Assembly: GCA_017557665.1 (NCBI GenBank)
Contig: JAFYYI010000054.1
Location: 1-45,063 of the forward strand
Reading direction: 5' to 3'
Length of the DNA: 45,063 nt
Source of the DNA: Muribaculaceae bacterium
GTDB lineage: Bacteria > Bacteroidota > Bacteroidia > Bacteroidales > Muribaculaceae
Part shown: positions 16,485-24,609 of the stretch, one piece after another
How the letters are laid out: every line of letters starts with the position of its first letter
Numbering within the stretch: position 1 is the first letter of the stretch
Position numbers and translations under genes: made by a program
The notes under the pieces: generated by a model
Told to the model about the DNA's origin: nothing
Database searches by the model: none
What the model saw: the letters and a program-made list of their open reading frames with translations, nothing else

Positions 16485-17549
16485 TCAACCGGTAATGACA
16501 CCGCTGCCATAGCACAAGTGCCCTTGCTGGTCATAAATCACTGCAAACTGGCCCGGCGCGATGCCCTGCACGTCCTCTTCGCTCTCAATAACCCACTGGC
16601 GGTCATCGATGTGGATGAACTTGCCGCGCATGATGTGAGGCGTGTGGCGGTTCTTGAACATGATGTCCACGGGACCATCAACACCCTCCCAAGGATTGCC
16701 CGAGATAAAGTGCATCTCGTCGAGGCGCAACGTGCGGCCATACTGCTTGTCGGTGCCATAGCCATTGCTCACGTAGATGACGTTCTCATCGACGTTCTTG
16801 CGCACCACATACCACGGTCCTCCGCTCAGCCCCAGGCCTTTACGCTGCCCGATGGTGTGGAACCAGAAACCGCGATGTTCACCCAGCTTGCGACCCGTTT
16901 CCAGTTCGATGATGGGACCGGGGCGCTCGCCCAAATGGCGGCGGATGAAGTCGTTATAGTCTATCTGCCCGAGGAAACAGATGCCCTGGCTGTCGCGACG
17001 ATGCGCGTTGGGCAGGTGGGCCTCCTCGGCGATGCGTCTCACCTCTTCCTTGGGCAGGTTGCCGATGGGGAAGATGACGTGACGCAGCTGGTTATATGTA
17101 ATCTGTGCCAGGAAGTCGGTCTGGTCCTTAACCGGATCGACCGCCGTGGCCAGGTATTTCACGCCGTCAATGACCTCGGTCGTCGCATAGTGCCCTGTGG
17201 CAGTCAAATCAAAGTCTTTGCCCCAGCGTTGCTCAAAGAAGCCGAACTTGATCATGCGGTTGCACATCATGTCGGGGTTGGGCGTGAGACCTGCCTTGAC
17301 GGTGCGCAGGGCATATTCCATCACATGGTCCCAATACTCCTCGTGCAGCGACACGACCTCCAGGGGCAGGCCATAGCGGTGAGCGATGAGGGTGCACATC
17401 TCGATGTCCTCCTCGGCACTGCAGTCGCCCTCGTCATTGTCCATGCCGATGCGGATGTAGAACAGGTGGAGGTCCTCGCCCTGCTCCTTGAGCCGGTGGA
17501 CCACCACGGCGCTGTCAACGCCTCCCGATATGAGTACTGCGATGCTCAT
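16485..17549 (-). CDS. mnmA: tRNA 2-thiouridylase MnmA
   Basis: MnmA adds sulfur to U34 of glutamate, lysine and glutamine tRNAs, using ATP and sulfur relayed as persulfide. The 354-residue protein has the PP-loop SGGVDSAV (residues 8-15). The two catalytic cysteines are C96 in NPDMMCN and C191 in SQGICFLG. The central family segment DQTDFLAQ is present, where many relatives have DQSYFL. The C-terminal beta domain is complete. It lies between the DoxX and DUF151 genes on the same strand. The assignment is firm. Confidence 0.95.
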   Translation of the reverse strand: MSIAVLISGGVDSAVVVHRLKEQGEDLHLFYIRIGMDNDEGDCSAEEDIEMCTLIAHRYGLPLEVVSLHEEYWDHVMEYALRTVKAGLTPNPDMMCNRMIKFGFFEQRWGKDFDLTATGHYATTEVIDGVKYLATAVDPVKDQTDFLAQITYNQLRHVIFPIGNLPKEEVRRIAEEAHLPNAHRRDSQGICFLGQIDYNDFIRRHLGERPGPIIELETGRKLGEHRGFWFHTIGQRKGLGLSGGPWYVVRKNVDENVIYVSNGYGTDKQYGRTLRLDEMHFISGNPWEGVDGPVDIMFKNRHTPHIMRGKFIHIDDRQWVIESEEDVQGIAPGQFAVIYDQQGHLCYGSGVITG

Positions 17550-17550
17550 G

Positions 17551-17590
17551 TAACTCTAACCTCTAACCTTTAAACTCTAACCTCTAACCT
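17551..17590. repeat. Heptamer tandem repeat CTCTAAC upstream of mnmA
   Basis: The gap between doxX and mnmA consists almost wholly of CTCTAAC/CTTTAAA units. On the coding strand it reads GTTAGAG, giving TAG in all three frames just before the mnmA ATG. Confidence 0.8.
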
Positions 17591-17593
17591 GAA

Positions 17594-18079
17594 CTACGCA
17601 TTGTCAATGACTTTCTCGTCGGCCGCGCTCTCGGTGTAATGGGCGGCTATGATGTAGTCCAGCGAAATCTTGCCTGGTCCTGACAACAACAGGAAGATGA
17701 AGATGCCGATGAACATCAACGGGTAGCCGGGCGCAAAATTGAACAACTGATTGGTTGCCGCGTCGGTAGAAGGAAAAAACAAGTTTTCAACCACCAGCAT
17801 CAGCACCAGGGGGAACAACACGGACAAGCGCGTTAAGAATCCCAACATGATACACACGCCACACAGCAGTTCAACCACCACCAGGAAGATCACCGATGCT
17901 TCAGGCGACATGCCCATGAAACCGTCAAAACTCGACACTATGGCATCGTAGTTCTTCATCTGGCGGATGCACAGCTGCAGGAACATGATGCCCGTGAACA
18001 GGCGCAAGAACAGGCGCGACAGGTTGCTGTAGGTGTGTCCTGCGCTATAGAGAAACAAGTTCTTGAAAAATCCGGTCAT
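17594..18079 (-). CDS. DoxX family membrane protein
   Basis: This is a 161-residue inner-membrane protein with four predicted hydrophobic segments. The DoxX signature is visible in FLRLFTGIMFLQ near residue 25 and in VVELLCGVCIMLGFLTRLSVL near the middle. DoxX-family proteins are linked to quinone or redox functions in some species, but most members have no assigned reaction. It lies 22 bases after the DUF5106 gene and 44 before mnmA. The family call is good; the function is open. Confidence 0.82.
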   Translation of the reverse strand: MTGFFKNLFLYSAGHTYSNLSRLFLRLFTGIMFLQLCIRQMKNYDAIVSSFDGFMGMSPEASVIFLVVVELLCGVCIMLGFLTRLSVLFPLVLMLVVENLFFPSTDAATNQLFNFAPGYPLMFIGIFIFLLLSGPGKISLDYIIAAHYTESAADEKVIDNA

Positions 18080-18101
18080 AATCGTCGTTACTAATGATGG
18101 T

Positions 18102-18995
18102 TTAATATATTGGATTAACTGCCGACATCAAGCCTTCAACCGAAAGACTCTTGTTGACAATCACTCGGTCAGCATCAAGGACATAACAGCACGGCAAGGA
18201 GCGCAGGTCAAGCCCCGTGGCTATTCCCTTGCCACAACCCACTATCCAATGCTCGGAATAGGTGGAAGCCGCACTTGCCCACTCGGCACTGTAATCATTC
18301 AGGCACACACATATCAGCACGGCATCACCAGTGGCAAGCAATGAATTGAGCGCCACATCGGTGCTGAGCCTCAAGCGGCCTATCATGCTGTCTGTACTGT
18401 CGTCAATAAACAACAGAATATAGTTTTGTGTCTCGGGCAAGTCTCTCAAGTTATGCTTCAATCCATCGGTCCCAATGTACTCTAAATCAAGCGTTGCGCC
18501 AACTTGAACCGAATTGATTGCCGTCAACTGGCGGCCGTAATAATCGCGCACGTCCTTGGGCAACTGCTTGTTAGCGGCAATCGGCTTGACAAATGCCATA
18601 TAGACCTCGTCGCTCCAGTACTCGGCTTCAGGACCATACAACGCACGCTCGGCAACCATACCTAACTTCTGCAGGTTGGACGTGTTGGACTGCGCCTTGT
18701 TGACAAAATCACGCACCACCGACATGACGATGTTGCGGTGAGCGAAACGGAAAAAATCCACAAAGTCACGGAAGGTGTTCTCAAACGCCTCGTCGTCAAC
18801 GATAGGTTTGCTGATGTCAAAATTGTCCCAGAAATGGGTGATAATATAGTTGCAACGTGACTCAAGCGAGGAGCACGTGTCGGGTGCCAGCGGATAAGCG
18901 AAGAGCCTGCCGGGTTGCTGCTCGGCAAGGTTGCTTTGTGCACACAGCGAGGCACTTGTCAGTGTCAATGCAGTGATTAATAACAGGATATGTTT
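18102..18995 (-). CDS. DUF5106 thioredoxin-like exported protein
   Basis: This is an exported protein of 297 residues from the ATG at 18995. An in-frame ATG at 19031 would add 12 residues, but MKHILLLITALTL gives a cleaner signal peptide ending LCAQ. Residues about 25-155 form the DUF5106 helical domain usual in Bacteroidales envelope proteins. The C-terminal half (about 160-295) resembles a thioredoxin/TlpA-like fold: a TLDLEYIG strand, NYILLFIDDS where TlpA proteins have their active-site strand, and CCYVLDADRVI near the end. No CxxC is present at the usual position, so disulfide chemistry there is unlikely. It is the first gene of a cluster with doxX, mnmA and DUF151. Confidence 0.75.
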   Translation of the reverse strand, partial: KHILLLITALTLTSASLCAQSNLAEQQPGRLFAYPLAPDTCSSLESRCNYIITHFWDNFDISKPIVDDEAFENTFRDFVDFFRFAHRNIVMSVVRDFVNKAQSNTSNLQKLGMVAERALYGPEAEYWSDEVYMAFVKPIAANKQLPKDVRDYYGRQLTAINSVQVGATLDLEYIGTDGLKHNLRDLPETQNYILLFIDDSTDSMIGRLRLSTDVALNSLLATGDAVLICVCLNDYSAEWASAASTYSEHWIVGCGKGIATGLDLRSLPCCYVLDADRVIVNKSLSVEGLMSAVNPIY

Positions 18996-19217
18996 CATTT
19001 TCTTTATTGTGATCGACGCTATGGTCTTCATTTAACCTGCTAAATTACTACAAAAGCGCCAAACAGCCACACTCCACAGGCCAAAATTCACTTAATGACA
19101 ACATTTTTTCACAATAGGCGATGCTGGCACCGGATGCTACGCAAAACAGGCTATATCGGCAAAACGACACCTCGCTGAACCTTATTTTCAGCATCCACAT
19201 CATAAGAAGCAAAACAA

Positions 19218-19336
19218 AAGCCCATGACGGGGGTAACGCGCCACGGGCTTGCCTTCTTGCTTGTAATAAGTTTTGGAGGTATTGCTTTCAAGGAAAGTAA
19301 TTGTTTGCTTGAGGGTCTTGTCTGTAAAAGACGGTG
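19218..19336 (-). ncRNA. Candidate small RNA with intrinsic terminator
   Basis: In the 553-base gap before the DUF5106 gene, the minus strand has a -7 box TAATTTTG (19337-19344) and then about 115 bases that fold. Hairpin 1 is GTCT/AGAC (19320-19332), hairpin 2 is CTTTC/GAAAG (19285-19297), and the last is a terminator at 19218-19250. The terminator stem AAGCCCGTG/CATGGGCTT contains one G.U pair on the minus strand and is followed by TTGTTTTG. The wobble favours transcription of this strand. An 84-codon open frame covers part of it but has no family features. The possible -33 TTG is only 16 bases upstream, so the promoter is imperfect. Confidence 0.45.
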
Positions 19337-19363
19337 CAAAATTACGGTTTCCTGGCCACCCAA
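19337..19363 (-). promoter_or_regulatory. Promoter candidate of the small RNA
   Basis: TAATTTTG (19337-19344) on the minus strand is an exact TAnnTTTG. TTG at 19361-19363 is 16 bases upstream, shorter than the 19-21 normally seen. Confidence 0.4.
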
Positions 19364-19530
19364 TATTAGGAAAAATGACGAAAATAATTAGGAGATTTTG
19401 TGTTTTTTTGACCTGAAATTTATATTTTTTTGACCTGACAAATAATTCAAACACCTATATGACAGCGACTTAATATTTCAAGTAGTTAAATTCAATCAAA
19501 TCAGGTTTCAAATCCACCCAATTCACACCA

Positions 19531-19556
19531 AAAAGCCAGCGATAAAGATCGCTGGC
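19531..19556 (-). terminator. Strong intrinsic terminator after the murein salvage locus
   Basis: A perfect 9-bp stem, GCCAGCGAT with ATCGCTGGC around a 4-base loop (19535-19556), is followed on the minus strand by TTTT (19531-19534). It lies 28 bases after the GDSL stop codon and closes the long minus-strand locus. Confidence 0.88.
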
Positions 19557-19584
19557 CTTTGATGCATTGAGCTTCAATCCGGGG

Positions 19585-20238
19585 CTATTTGATGTAGGGA
19601 CGGATGGCGTCACGCCAGATGAGGTAGCCCTTACCCATGAGATGCAAGCCGTCGTTAGTGAGGTCGGCGCGCAGGTGTCCGTTCTCGTCGGCAAACAAGG
19701 GATAAAGGTTGATCCACGTCACCCCCTGCCGACGCGCCACCTGTTCAAGCAGGATATTGGCCTCGACAACGACATGGTCGCGGTCCTTGAGCAGTTTCCA
19801 CTCGCGCACGTCGTTGTTGAACGGCAACAGGCTCTGCAGGTAGATCTTGGTCCTGGGCGAGCCTTGCTTGACCATAACGATGAGACGCTCGGTGACACGG
19901 GCGATGCTGTCGGCTGTCACCCCGTGGGAGATGTCGTTGACACCGCTCATGATGAACAGCTTCTTGGGCTGCCCCTTGATGATGGGGTCGATGCGGTCAA
20001 TCAGTCCCTGGACGATGTCGCCCACGATGCCACGGTTCTTGATGTGGCGGTTGTTCAGCAGTTCATTGAACTCGCAACCGTCGGTGAGGCTGTTGCCCAG
20101 CATCACGATATCCTTCTTACCGATAGGCAACTCCTCAAAGAGCGTTGCCCGGCGGGCATAATAGGGGTCCTGGTTGGCTTGCGCCAGGGTGGTGAGGCAC
20201 ATCAGCGCCATCACCGCTATTATTGCTATCTTTTTCAT
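19585..20238 (-). CDS. Exported GDSL/SGNH-type esterase
   Basis: This is a 217-residue secreted or periplasmic hydrolase of the SGNH family. Signal peptide about 1-20 (ends TTLAQA). Block I is MLGNSLTDG with the nucleophile Ser, block III is MSGVNDISHG with the conserved Asn, and block V is NDGLHLMGKGY with the catalytic Asp and His. Such enzymes often remove acetyl esters from sugars. Its place directly after murQ makes O-acetylated MurNAc or a murein fragment a plausible substrate, which is inference. It is the last gene before the terminator at 19531-19556. Confidence 0.87.
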   Translation of the reverse strand: MKKIAIIAVMALMCLTTLAQANQDPYYARRATLFEELPIGKKDIVMLGNSLTDGCEFNELLNNRHIKNRGIVGDIVQGLIDRIDPIIKGQPKKLFIMSGVNDISHGVTADSIARVTERLIVMVKQGSPRTKIYLQSLLPFNNDVREWKLLKDRDHVVVEANILLEQVARRQGVTWINLYPLFADENGHLRADLTNDGLHLMGKGYLIWRDAIRPYIK

Positions 20239-20285
20239 TATTCTTGAGTTACTGTGATGCGATGGTATCGCACCATACTTGACGT

Positions 20286-21101
20286 TTAGTGGCCGCGGTA
20301 GGCATCGATGGCTTTTTTCACCGAGCCGTGGAGCAACAGCAGTCGCTTGGCTTCCTCATAGGGGAGCTTCAGTTCCTCGACAAGCCAGCGGGTGCCACGG
20401 TCCACGAGTTTCTGGTTGGTGAGCTGCATGTTCACCATCTTATTGCCCTTGACACGTCCCATCTGGATCATCACGCTGGTAGAAATCATGTTGCAGATGA
20501 GTTTCTGCCCCGTTCCGCTCTTCATGCGCGATGAGCCGGTGACATACTCGGGACCGACAATCATCTCGATGGCAATCTCGGCAGCCTCACTCACAGGAGC
20601 GTCGGGATTGCTGGTGATGGCGGCCGTCAAGCAACCGTTGGCGCGCGCGTCACGCAGTGCCCCGATGACATAGGGCGTGGTGCCCGATGCCGCAATGCCG
20701 ATGACCGTGTCGAGTGGCGTCACGTTGTACTCCTGCAGGTCTTTCCATCCCTGGGTAGTGTCGTCCTCGGCATTCTCGACAGCATTGCGCAGCGCGATGT
20801 CTCCACCGGCGATGATACCGATAATCCACCCTGGCGACATGCCGAAGGTGGGCGGTATCTCGCTGGCATCAAGCACGCCCAGGCGTCCACTGGTGCCCGC
20901 ACCCATGTAGAAGATGCGTCCACCCTTTTTCATCCTCTCGACGATGCCTGTGACGAGACGCTCTATTTGAGGTATCGCCTCTTTCACTGCATCGGCCACC
21001 TTGTGGTCCTCCTGGTTGATCTCGGTGAGAAGCTCACGCACCGACTTCTTTTCCAGGTTATCGTATAGCGAGGGTTGTTCGCTGATTCTCTCAAAAGCCA
21101 T
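20286..21101 (-). CDS. murQ: N-acetylmuramic acid 6-phosphate etherase
   Basis: MurQ cleaves the D-lactyl ether of MurNAc-6-phosphate, giving GlcNAc-6-phosphate and D-lactate. The 271-residue protein has the SIS fold with the family signature FYMGAGTSGRLGVLDASE; E81 in this segment matches the catalytic glutamate of E. coli MurQ. A second block, GSSRMKSGTGQKLI, is also typical. It is somewhat shorter at the C-terminus than E. coli MurQ (298). It lies 78 bases after a sugar kinase gene, which fits, because MurQ needs a phosphorylated substrate and no MurP phosphotransferase is present. Confidence 0.96.
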   Translation of the reverse strand: MAFERISEQPSLYDNLEKKSVRELLTEINQEDHKVADAVKEAIPQIERLVTGIVERMKKGGRIFYMGAGTSGRLGVLDASEIPPTFGMSPGWIIGIIAGGDIALRNAVENAEDDTTQGWKDLQEYNVTPLDTVIGIAASGTTPYVIGALRDARANGCLTAAITSNPDAPVSEAAEIAIEMIVGPEYVTGSSRMKSGTGQKLICNMISTSVMIQMGRVKGNKMVNMQLTNQKLVDRGTRWLVEELKLPYEEAKRLLLLHGSVKKAIDAYRGH

Positions 21102-21179
21102 AATCTTATCAAATTTTTATTCTACTATAAATCAGTTCATGCCGACGGCATCACGCCTAATCGGCCACGGCACGCGCCA

Positions 21180-22031
21180 TCAGGCTTCGGCCGAGTGGTA
21201 CTTCACCAGTCCCTCCATCGGGTCCTTGATAATCAGGCCGATGGTGATGCCCTGGGCCTCCGCGGCCTCTTGCAGCACCGCTTTCTCGCACAAGGCGATG
21301 GAGCCCACGAAGTTACAGGGCAACTCCTTGTAATTGGGATAGCTGGCGACGTTGCGCTTGAAGAAGTCGGTGAATGAGCGGAAGACGATGTCGTGAATAG
21401 CCGGCTCCTCGATGTTGTGCTCCAGGAACGGAGCAAACTGCGCCAGGAAACGATTGGCGGCGGGCTTGCGGTAGACCGAGGTGATGATGGTGGTGTAGTC
21501 CAGGTTGTACTCCTTCATGAACTTGTCACACAGGTGTTGAGGCAACTGTTTCTTGAGAACATCTCCCACGAGGAGCTTACCCAAGACGGCGCCACTGCCC
21601 TCGTCACCCAGGATGTAGCCCAGCGGTGAGACGTTCATCACCACTTTCTCGCCATCATAGTAGCACGAGTTACTGCCCGTGCCAAGGATGCACGCAATAC
21701 CCGGCTTGCGGCCGCAGACGGCACGTGCCGCAGCAAGCAGGTCGCTAGCCACTTCCACTTTACCGGCACTGGGCAGGTTGGCCCGCAGGGCGTTGATCAC
21801 CTGCTGCTTGATTTCGTCCGAGATGATGCCGGCGCCATAGTAATGAATCTCATCAACCTTGTAATTGGTCAGGTGAGGCATCAGTTCACGCTTGATTTGT
21901 TCCTTCATCTCTTCCTCGGTGAGCAGCAGTGCATTCATACCGGTGGTGAAAATCTGCGCTACCTTCTCTTTTCCGTTAAGCAGCGTCCAGTTAATCTTGG
22001 TGGAGCCGCAGTCAGCAATAAGAATCATCAT
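21180..22031 (-). CDS. BadF/BadG-type ATPase, probable amino-sugar (MurNAc/GlcNAc) kinase
   Basis: This is a cytoplasmic ASKHA-fold kinase of 283 residues. The phosphate-1 loop is LIADCGSTKINW at the N-terminus; CILGTGSNSCYY and the acidic/glycine block ILGDEGSGAVLGK follow near residues 135-160. This matches the BadF/BcrAD family that includes N-acetylglucosamine and N-acetylmuramic acid kinases. Its neighbours are MurQ downstream and DUF5009 and NamZ upstream, so phosphorylation of MurNAc before MurQ is the likely role. Specificity for MurNAc over GlcNAc cannot be read from sequence. Two adjacent ATG codons are possible starts. Confidence 0.85.
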   Translation of the reverse strand: MMILIADCGSTKINWTLLNGKEKVAQIFTTGMNALLLTEEEMKEQIKRELMPHLTNYKVDEIHYYGAGIISDEIKQQVINALRANLPSAGKVEVASDLLAAARAVCGRKPGIACILGTGSNSCYYDGEKVVMNVSPLGYILGDEGSGAVLGKLLVGDVLKKQLPQHLCDKFMKEYNLDYTTIITSVYRKPAANRFLAQFAPFLEHNIEEPAIHDIVFRSFTDFFKRNVASYPNYKELPCNFVGSIALCEKAVLQEAAEAQGITIGLIIKDPMEGLVKYHSAEA

Positions 22032-22069
22032 AATATATTTTCTGTTTTAGTTGTTTTTAATTCCGCTTT

Positions 22070-22098
22070 ATTGACTAGATGCTCTAGATGTTCTAGAT
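22070..22098. repeat. Short CTAGATG repeat at the DUF5009 3' end
   Basis: CTAGATGCT, CTAGATGTT and CTAGATCTT lie in tandem at the stop codon of the DUF5009 gene. This is another short boundary repeat, with a 9-base unit. Confidence 0.55.
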
Positions 22099-23250
22099 CT
22101 TGATATAAATTTTCTTTTTATACAGCACGTGGCCGATTACCCAGTTGAGCAGTACGAAGCAGACGGCATAGAGTGCCGATGCCATGTACTCGTTGCAGAA
22201 CGACTTAAAGAAGTTATAAACCGCGCTGTGGATGGTGATATTGCCGCCCTCGGCATTGTGTCCGAAGGGGATGGCGCCGAACAGGATGGCCAGAATGGTG
22301 CCTATCAGATACAAGGCCAACGGATTCACGCCGAATGACTCAAAGAACCGTCCCCAGCGCTTCTTGCCCTTGATGTCGACAAAGTAGATGAGCAACGCCT
22401 GGATGCACATCGCCATACCGCAGGTGATCATGACAAAGGTCGATGACCACATCTTCTTTCCGCAGGGAACACCGTATTGCAGCAACCAGCCTGTAAGCAC
22501 CAGCATCGTGCCCCAGAGGAGCAACGTGGTGACGCGCTCGGTATTGTTGTGAACGGTAAGAATCATGCGGCCCACAAGATAACCGATGAGCACGTGAGCA
22601 ATGCACGGTATCGTGCTCAGGATGCCTTCGGGGTCAAAGGATATCTGCTCGCCATAGGCGCTCTCGTGGTACATGTGGTCGGTGCCGAGTATGCTGTTAT
22701 CAATCCGGGCAATGATGTTGTCGAGCGAGAACTCATAGCCATTGCCCAGAGCCAGAATCACGGCATAAGCCAGCAGGATGATGTACACCAGCCACGGGAT
22801 GAAGCGCTTGCTGAACAGCACAACGCACATCGACCCGAAGAAATAGACCAGTGCCAAGCGCTGGAAGACACCCAGATAACGCAACGTGTCCAGGTTGTTA
22901 ACCGCCTCGATGAAGGGGTCGCCCTTGCACAGGCCGCGCACCAGGTGGCCGAACCACTGCACCGCCCAGCCGATGAGGAACAGGATGACCGTGCGTTTCA
23001 CGATCTTCATCATCAAGGGGCCAGACAGCTTGTAGTTGAATTTCTTGAGTGAGAATGCCATCGATACACCCATGCAGAAGACGAAGAACGGGAACACCAG
23101 GTCGGTGGGCGAAAGCCCTATCCAATCGGCATGCGCCAGCGGACGATAGATGTAGCTCCACGTGCCCGGATTGTTCACCAGCAACATTCCCGCGATAGTG
23201 ATACCGCGCAGGATGTCCAATGACAGCAACCGTTTATTGTCCTTGCTCAT
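22093..23250 (-). CDS. DUF5009 / HGSNAT-like membrane acyltransferase
   Basis: This is a polytopic inner-membrane protein of 385 residues with about ten hydrophobic segments. The N-terminus carries LSLDILRGITIAGM and HADWIGLSPTDLVFPFF, typical of the heparan-alpha-glucosaminide N-acetyltransferase (HGSNAT)/YeiB-like group annotated DUF5009 in Bacteroidetes. HGSNAT moves an acetyl group from cytoplasmic acetyl-CoA across the membrane to a terminal glucosamine. Here the acceptor is unknown; a de-N-acetylated murein sugar is a reasonable guess from the context. The start codon overlaps the namZ stop as ATGA, so the two are translationally coupled. Confidence 0.83.
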   Translation of the reverse strand: MSKDNKRLLSLDILRGITIAGMLLVNNPGTWSYIYRPLAHADWIGLSPTDLVFPFFVFCMGVSMAFSLKKFNYKLSGPLMMKIVKRTVILFLIGWAVQWFGHLVRGLCKGDPFIEAVNNLDTLRYLGVFQRLALVYFFGSMCVVLFSKRFIPWLVYIILLAYAVILALGNGYEFSLDNIIARIDNSILGTDHMYHESAYGEQISFDPEGILSTIPCIAHVLIGYLVGRMILTVHNNTERVTTLLLWGTMLVLTGWLLQYGVPCGKKMWSSTFVMITCGMAMCIQALLIYFVDIKGKKRWGRFFESFGVNPLALYLIGTILAILFGAIPFGHNAEGGNITIHSAVYNFFKSFCNEYMASALYAVCFVLLNWVIGHVLYKKKIYIKI

Positions 23251-24560
23251 AATTTCTTTTTGTTTTGGATAGGACTGCTACCGAATTTTGCAGCCGAACC
23301 TTTATCCTTCTTGTAGATATAGTACTTGGAACTGGCTTTACGGAAGGCGTCTGCATCCTTATTCCAGTAGTCGATGATATCTTTCACTTGATAGCGCTTG
23401 GTGAAGCGCTCGCGGATTTCCTTGGAGCCGCACACCTTGTCAAACATGGCGTAACGCTTGGCGTTCTGCTCAAACAGTTCAACATCGGGGTACATCTGGT
23501 GAATGACCTGCAGGAAATAGAACTGTGTCAAGCACAGGTTGGCAATATCAGGATTGGTAATGTAGGTCTGCACACCGTGCACCTCCTGCAACGACTTGTC
23601 CACTGCCACGCTCAACGCGAAGAATGGCTTGTAGTTGATGGGCCTGAATTTCATGCCCGGCAGGTTCAGGGCATTCATGTTCATCGCCAACGAGTCGGCG
23701 TTAATCCACGAGGCGGCGAACGTCTGGAACGGCAGCGTGTAACCGATGCCGGTGTTGAAAATGTACAACTCGCCCAAGATGCCCGACACGGGATAGAAGA
23801 AGGCACTCTCGGGGGTGGGAATCTGCGGTGACGGAGCCACCCAAGGCATTCCCGTGTCACGGAACTTCATTTCGCGCTTCCACCCCTCCATGGGGATGAC
23901 GGTGAGTTTGCACTTCTTTCCCGTCTTGGAGTCCTGGCCGATGATGCCCTCCTCGTTGAGGTAGGTGGCCAATTCGCCGGGGGTGAGGCCATAGATATAG
24001 GGGATGGCATACTTGCTCACAAACGAGAAATAGCCAGGTTCCACGAGGTTGCCTTCGACCTTGTTGCCGCCGAGGGGATTGGGACGGTCCAGCACCATGA
24101 ACTCGGTGTCATACTTGGCACAGGCCTGCATGCACACGCCCATCGTGGCATAGAAGGTGTAGCTGCGGCAGCCCACGTCCTGGATGTCATAGACCAGCAC
24201 GTCGATGTCCTTGAGCATTTCGGCCGTCGGCTCCAAGGTCTTGCCGTAGAGCGAATACAGCTTCACGCCCGTGATGGGGTCAACGTCATCGCCCACCACA
24301 TCACCGGCATGGGCATTGCCGCGCACGCCGTGCTCGGGACCGAACAGGGCCACGAGCTTCACACCCGGCGCCTCGTTAAGGATGTCGACGGTGCTCTTGA
24401 GGTTGTTGTCGATACCGCTGGGATTGGTCACCAGCCCCACACGCTTGCCCTGCAATTCGGCGAAACCACCGTCACGCAGCACCTCGATACCCGGCTTGAC
24501 GATCGCTCCAGCCGTCACCGCCACCACACACGCTACTATTGTCAAAATTATCTTTTTCAT
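23247..24560 (-). CDS. namZ: Exo-beta-N-acetylmuramidase NamZ (GH171, DUF1343)
   Basis: NamZ removes MurNAc from the non-reducing end of murein chains or of MurNAc-GlcNAc. The 437-residue protein has a signal peptide (about 1-19) and then a complete DUF1343 domain. Family blocks include GKRVGLVTNPSGID, the LFGPEHGVRGNA segment whose PEHG glutamate is the proposed catalytic residue, YDIQDVGCRSYTF and VLDRPNPLGG. It acts outside the cytoplasmic membrane, upstream of the transport and MurQ steps encoded around it. It lies 49 bases after the AmpG gene and overlaps DUF5009 by 4 bases. Confidence 0.92.
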   Translation of the reverse strand: MKKIILTIVACVVAVTAGAIVKPGIEVLRDGGFAELQGKRVGLVTNPSGIDNNLKSTVDILNEAPGVKLVALFGPEHGVRGNAHAGDVVGDDVDPITGVKLYSLYGKTLEPTAEMLKDIDVLVYDIQDVGCRSYTFYATMGVCMQACAKYDTEFMVLDRPNPLGGNKVEGNLVEPGYFSFVSKYAIPYIYGLTPGELATYLNEEGIIGQDSKTGKKCKLTVIPMEGWKREMKFRDTGMPWVAPSPQIPTPESAFFYPVSGILGELYIFNTGIGYTLPFQTFAASWINADSLAMNMNALNLPGMKFRPINYKPFFALSVAVDKSLQEVHGVQTYITNPDIANLCLTQFYFLQVIHQMYPDVELFEQNAKRYAMFDKVCGSKEIRERFTKRYQVKDIIDYWNKDADAFRKASSKYYIYKKDKGSAAKFGSSPIQNKKKL

Positions 24561-24609
24561 ATCGTTATTCTCCTTTATATTATAATGCGAATTGCGCTAA
24601 TTCATTCAA

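Noticed and set aside
19200..19454. 84-codon minus-strand frame covering the candidate small RNA
   Set aside because: It spans the promoter and terminator elements and starts in AT-rich DNA; the structural RNA reading explains the region better.
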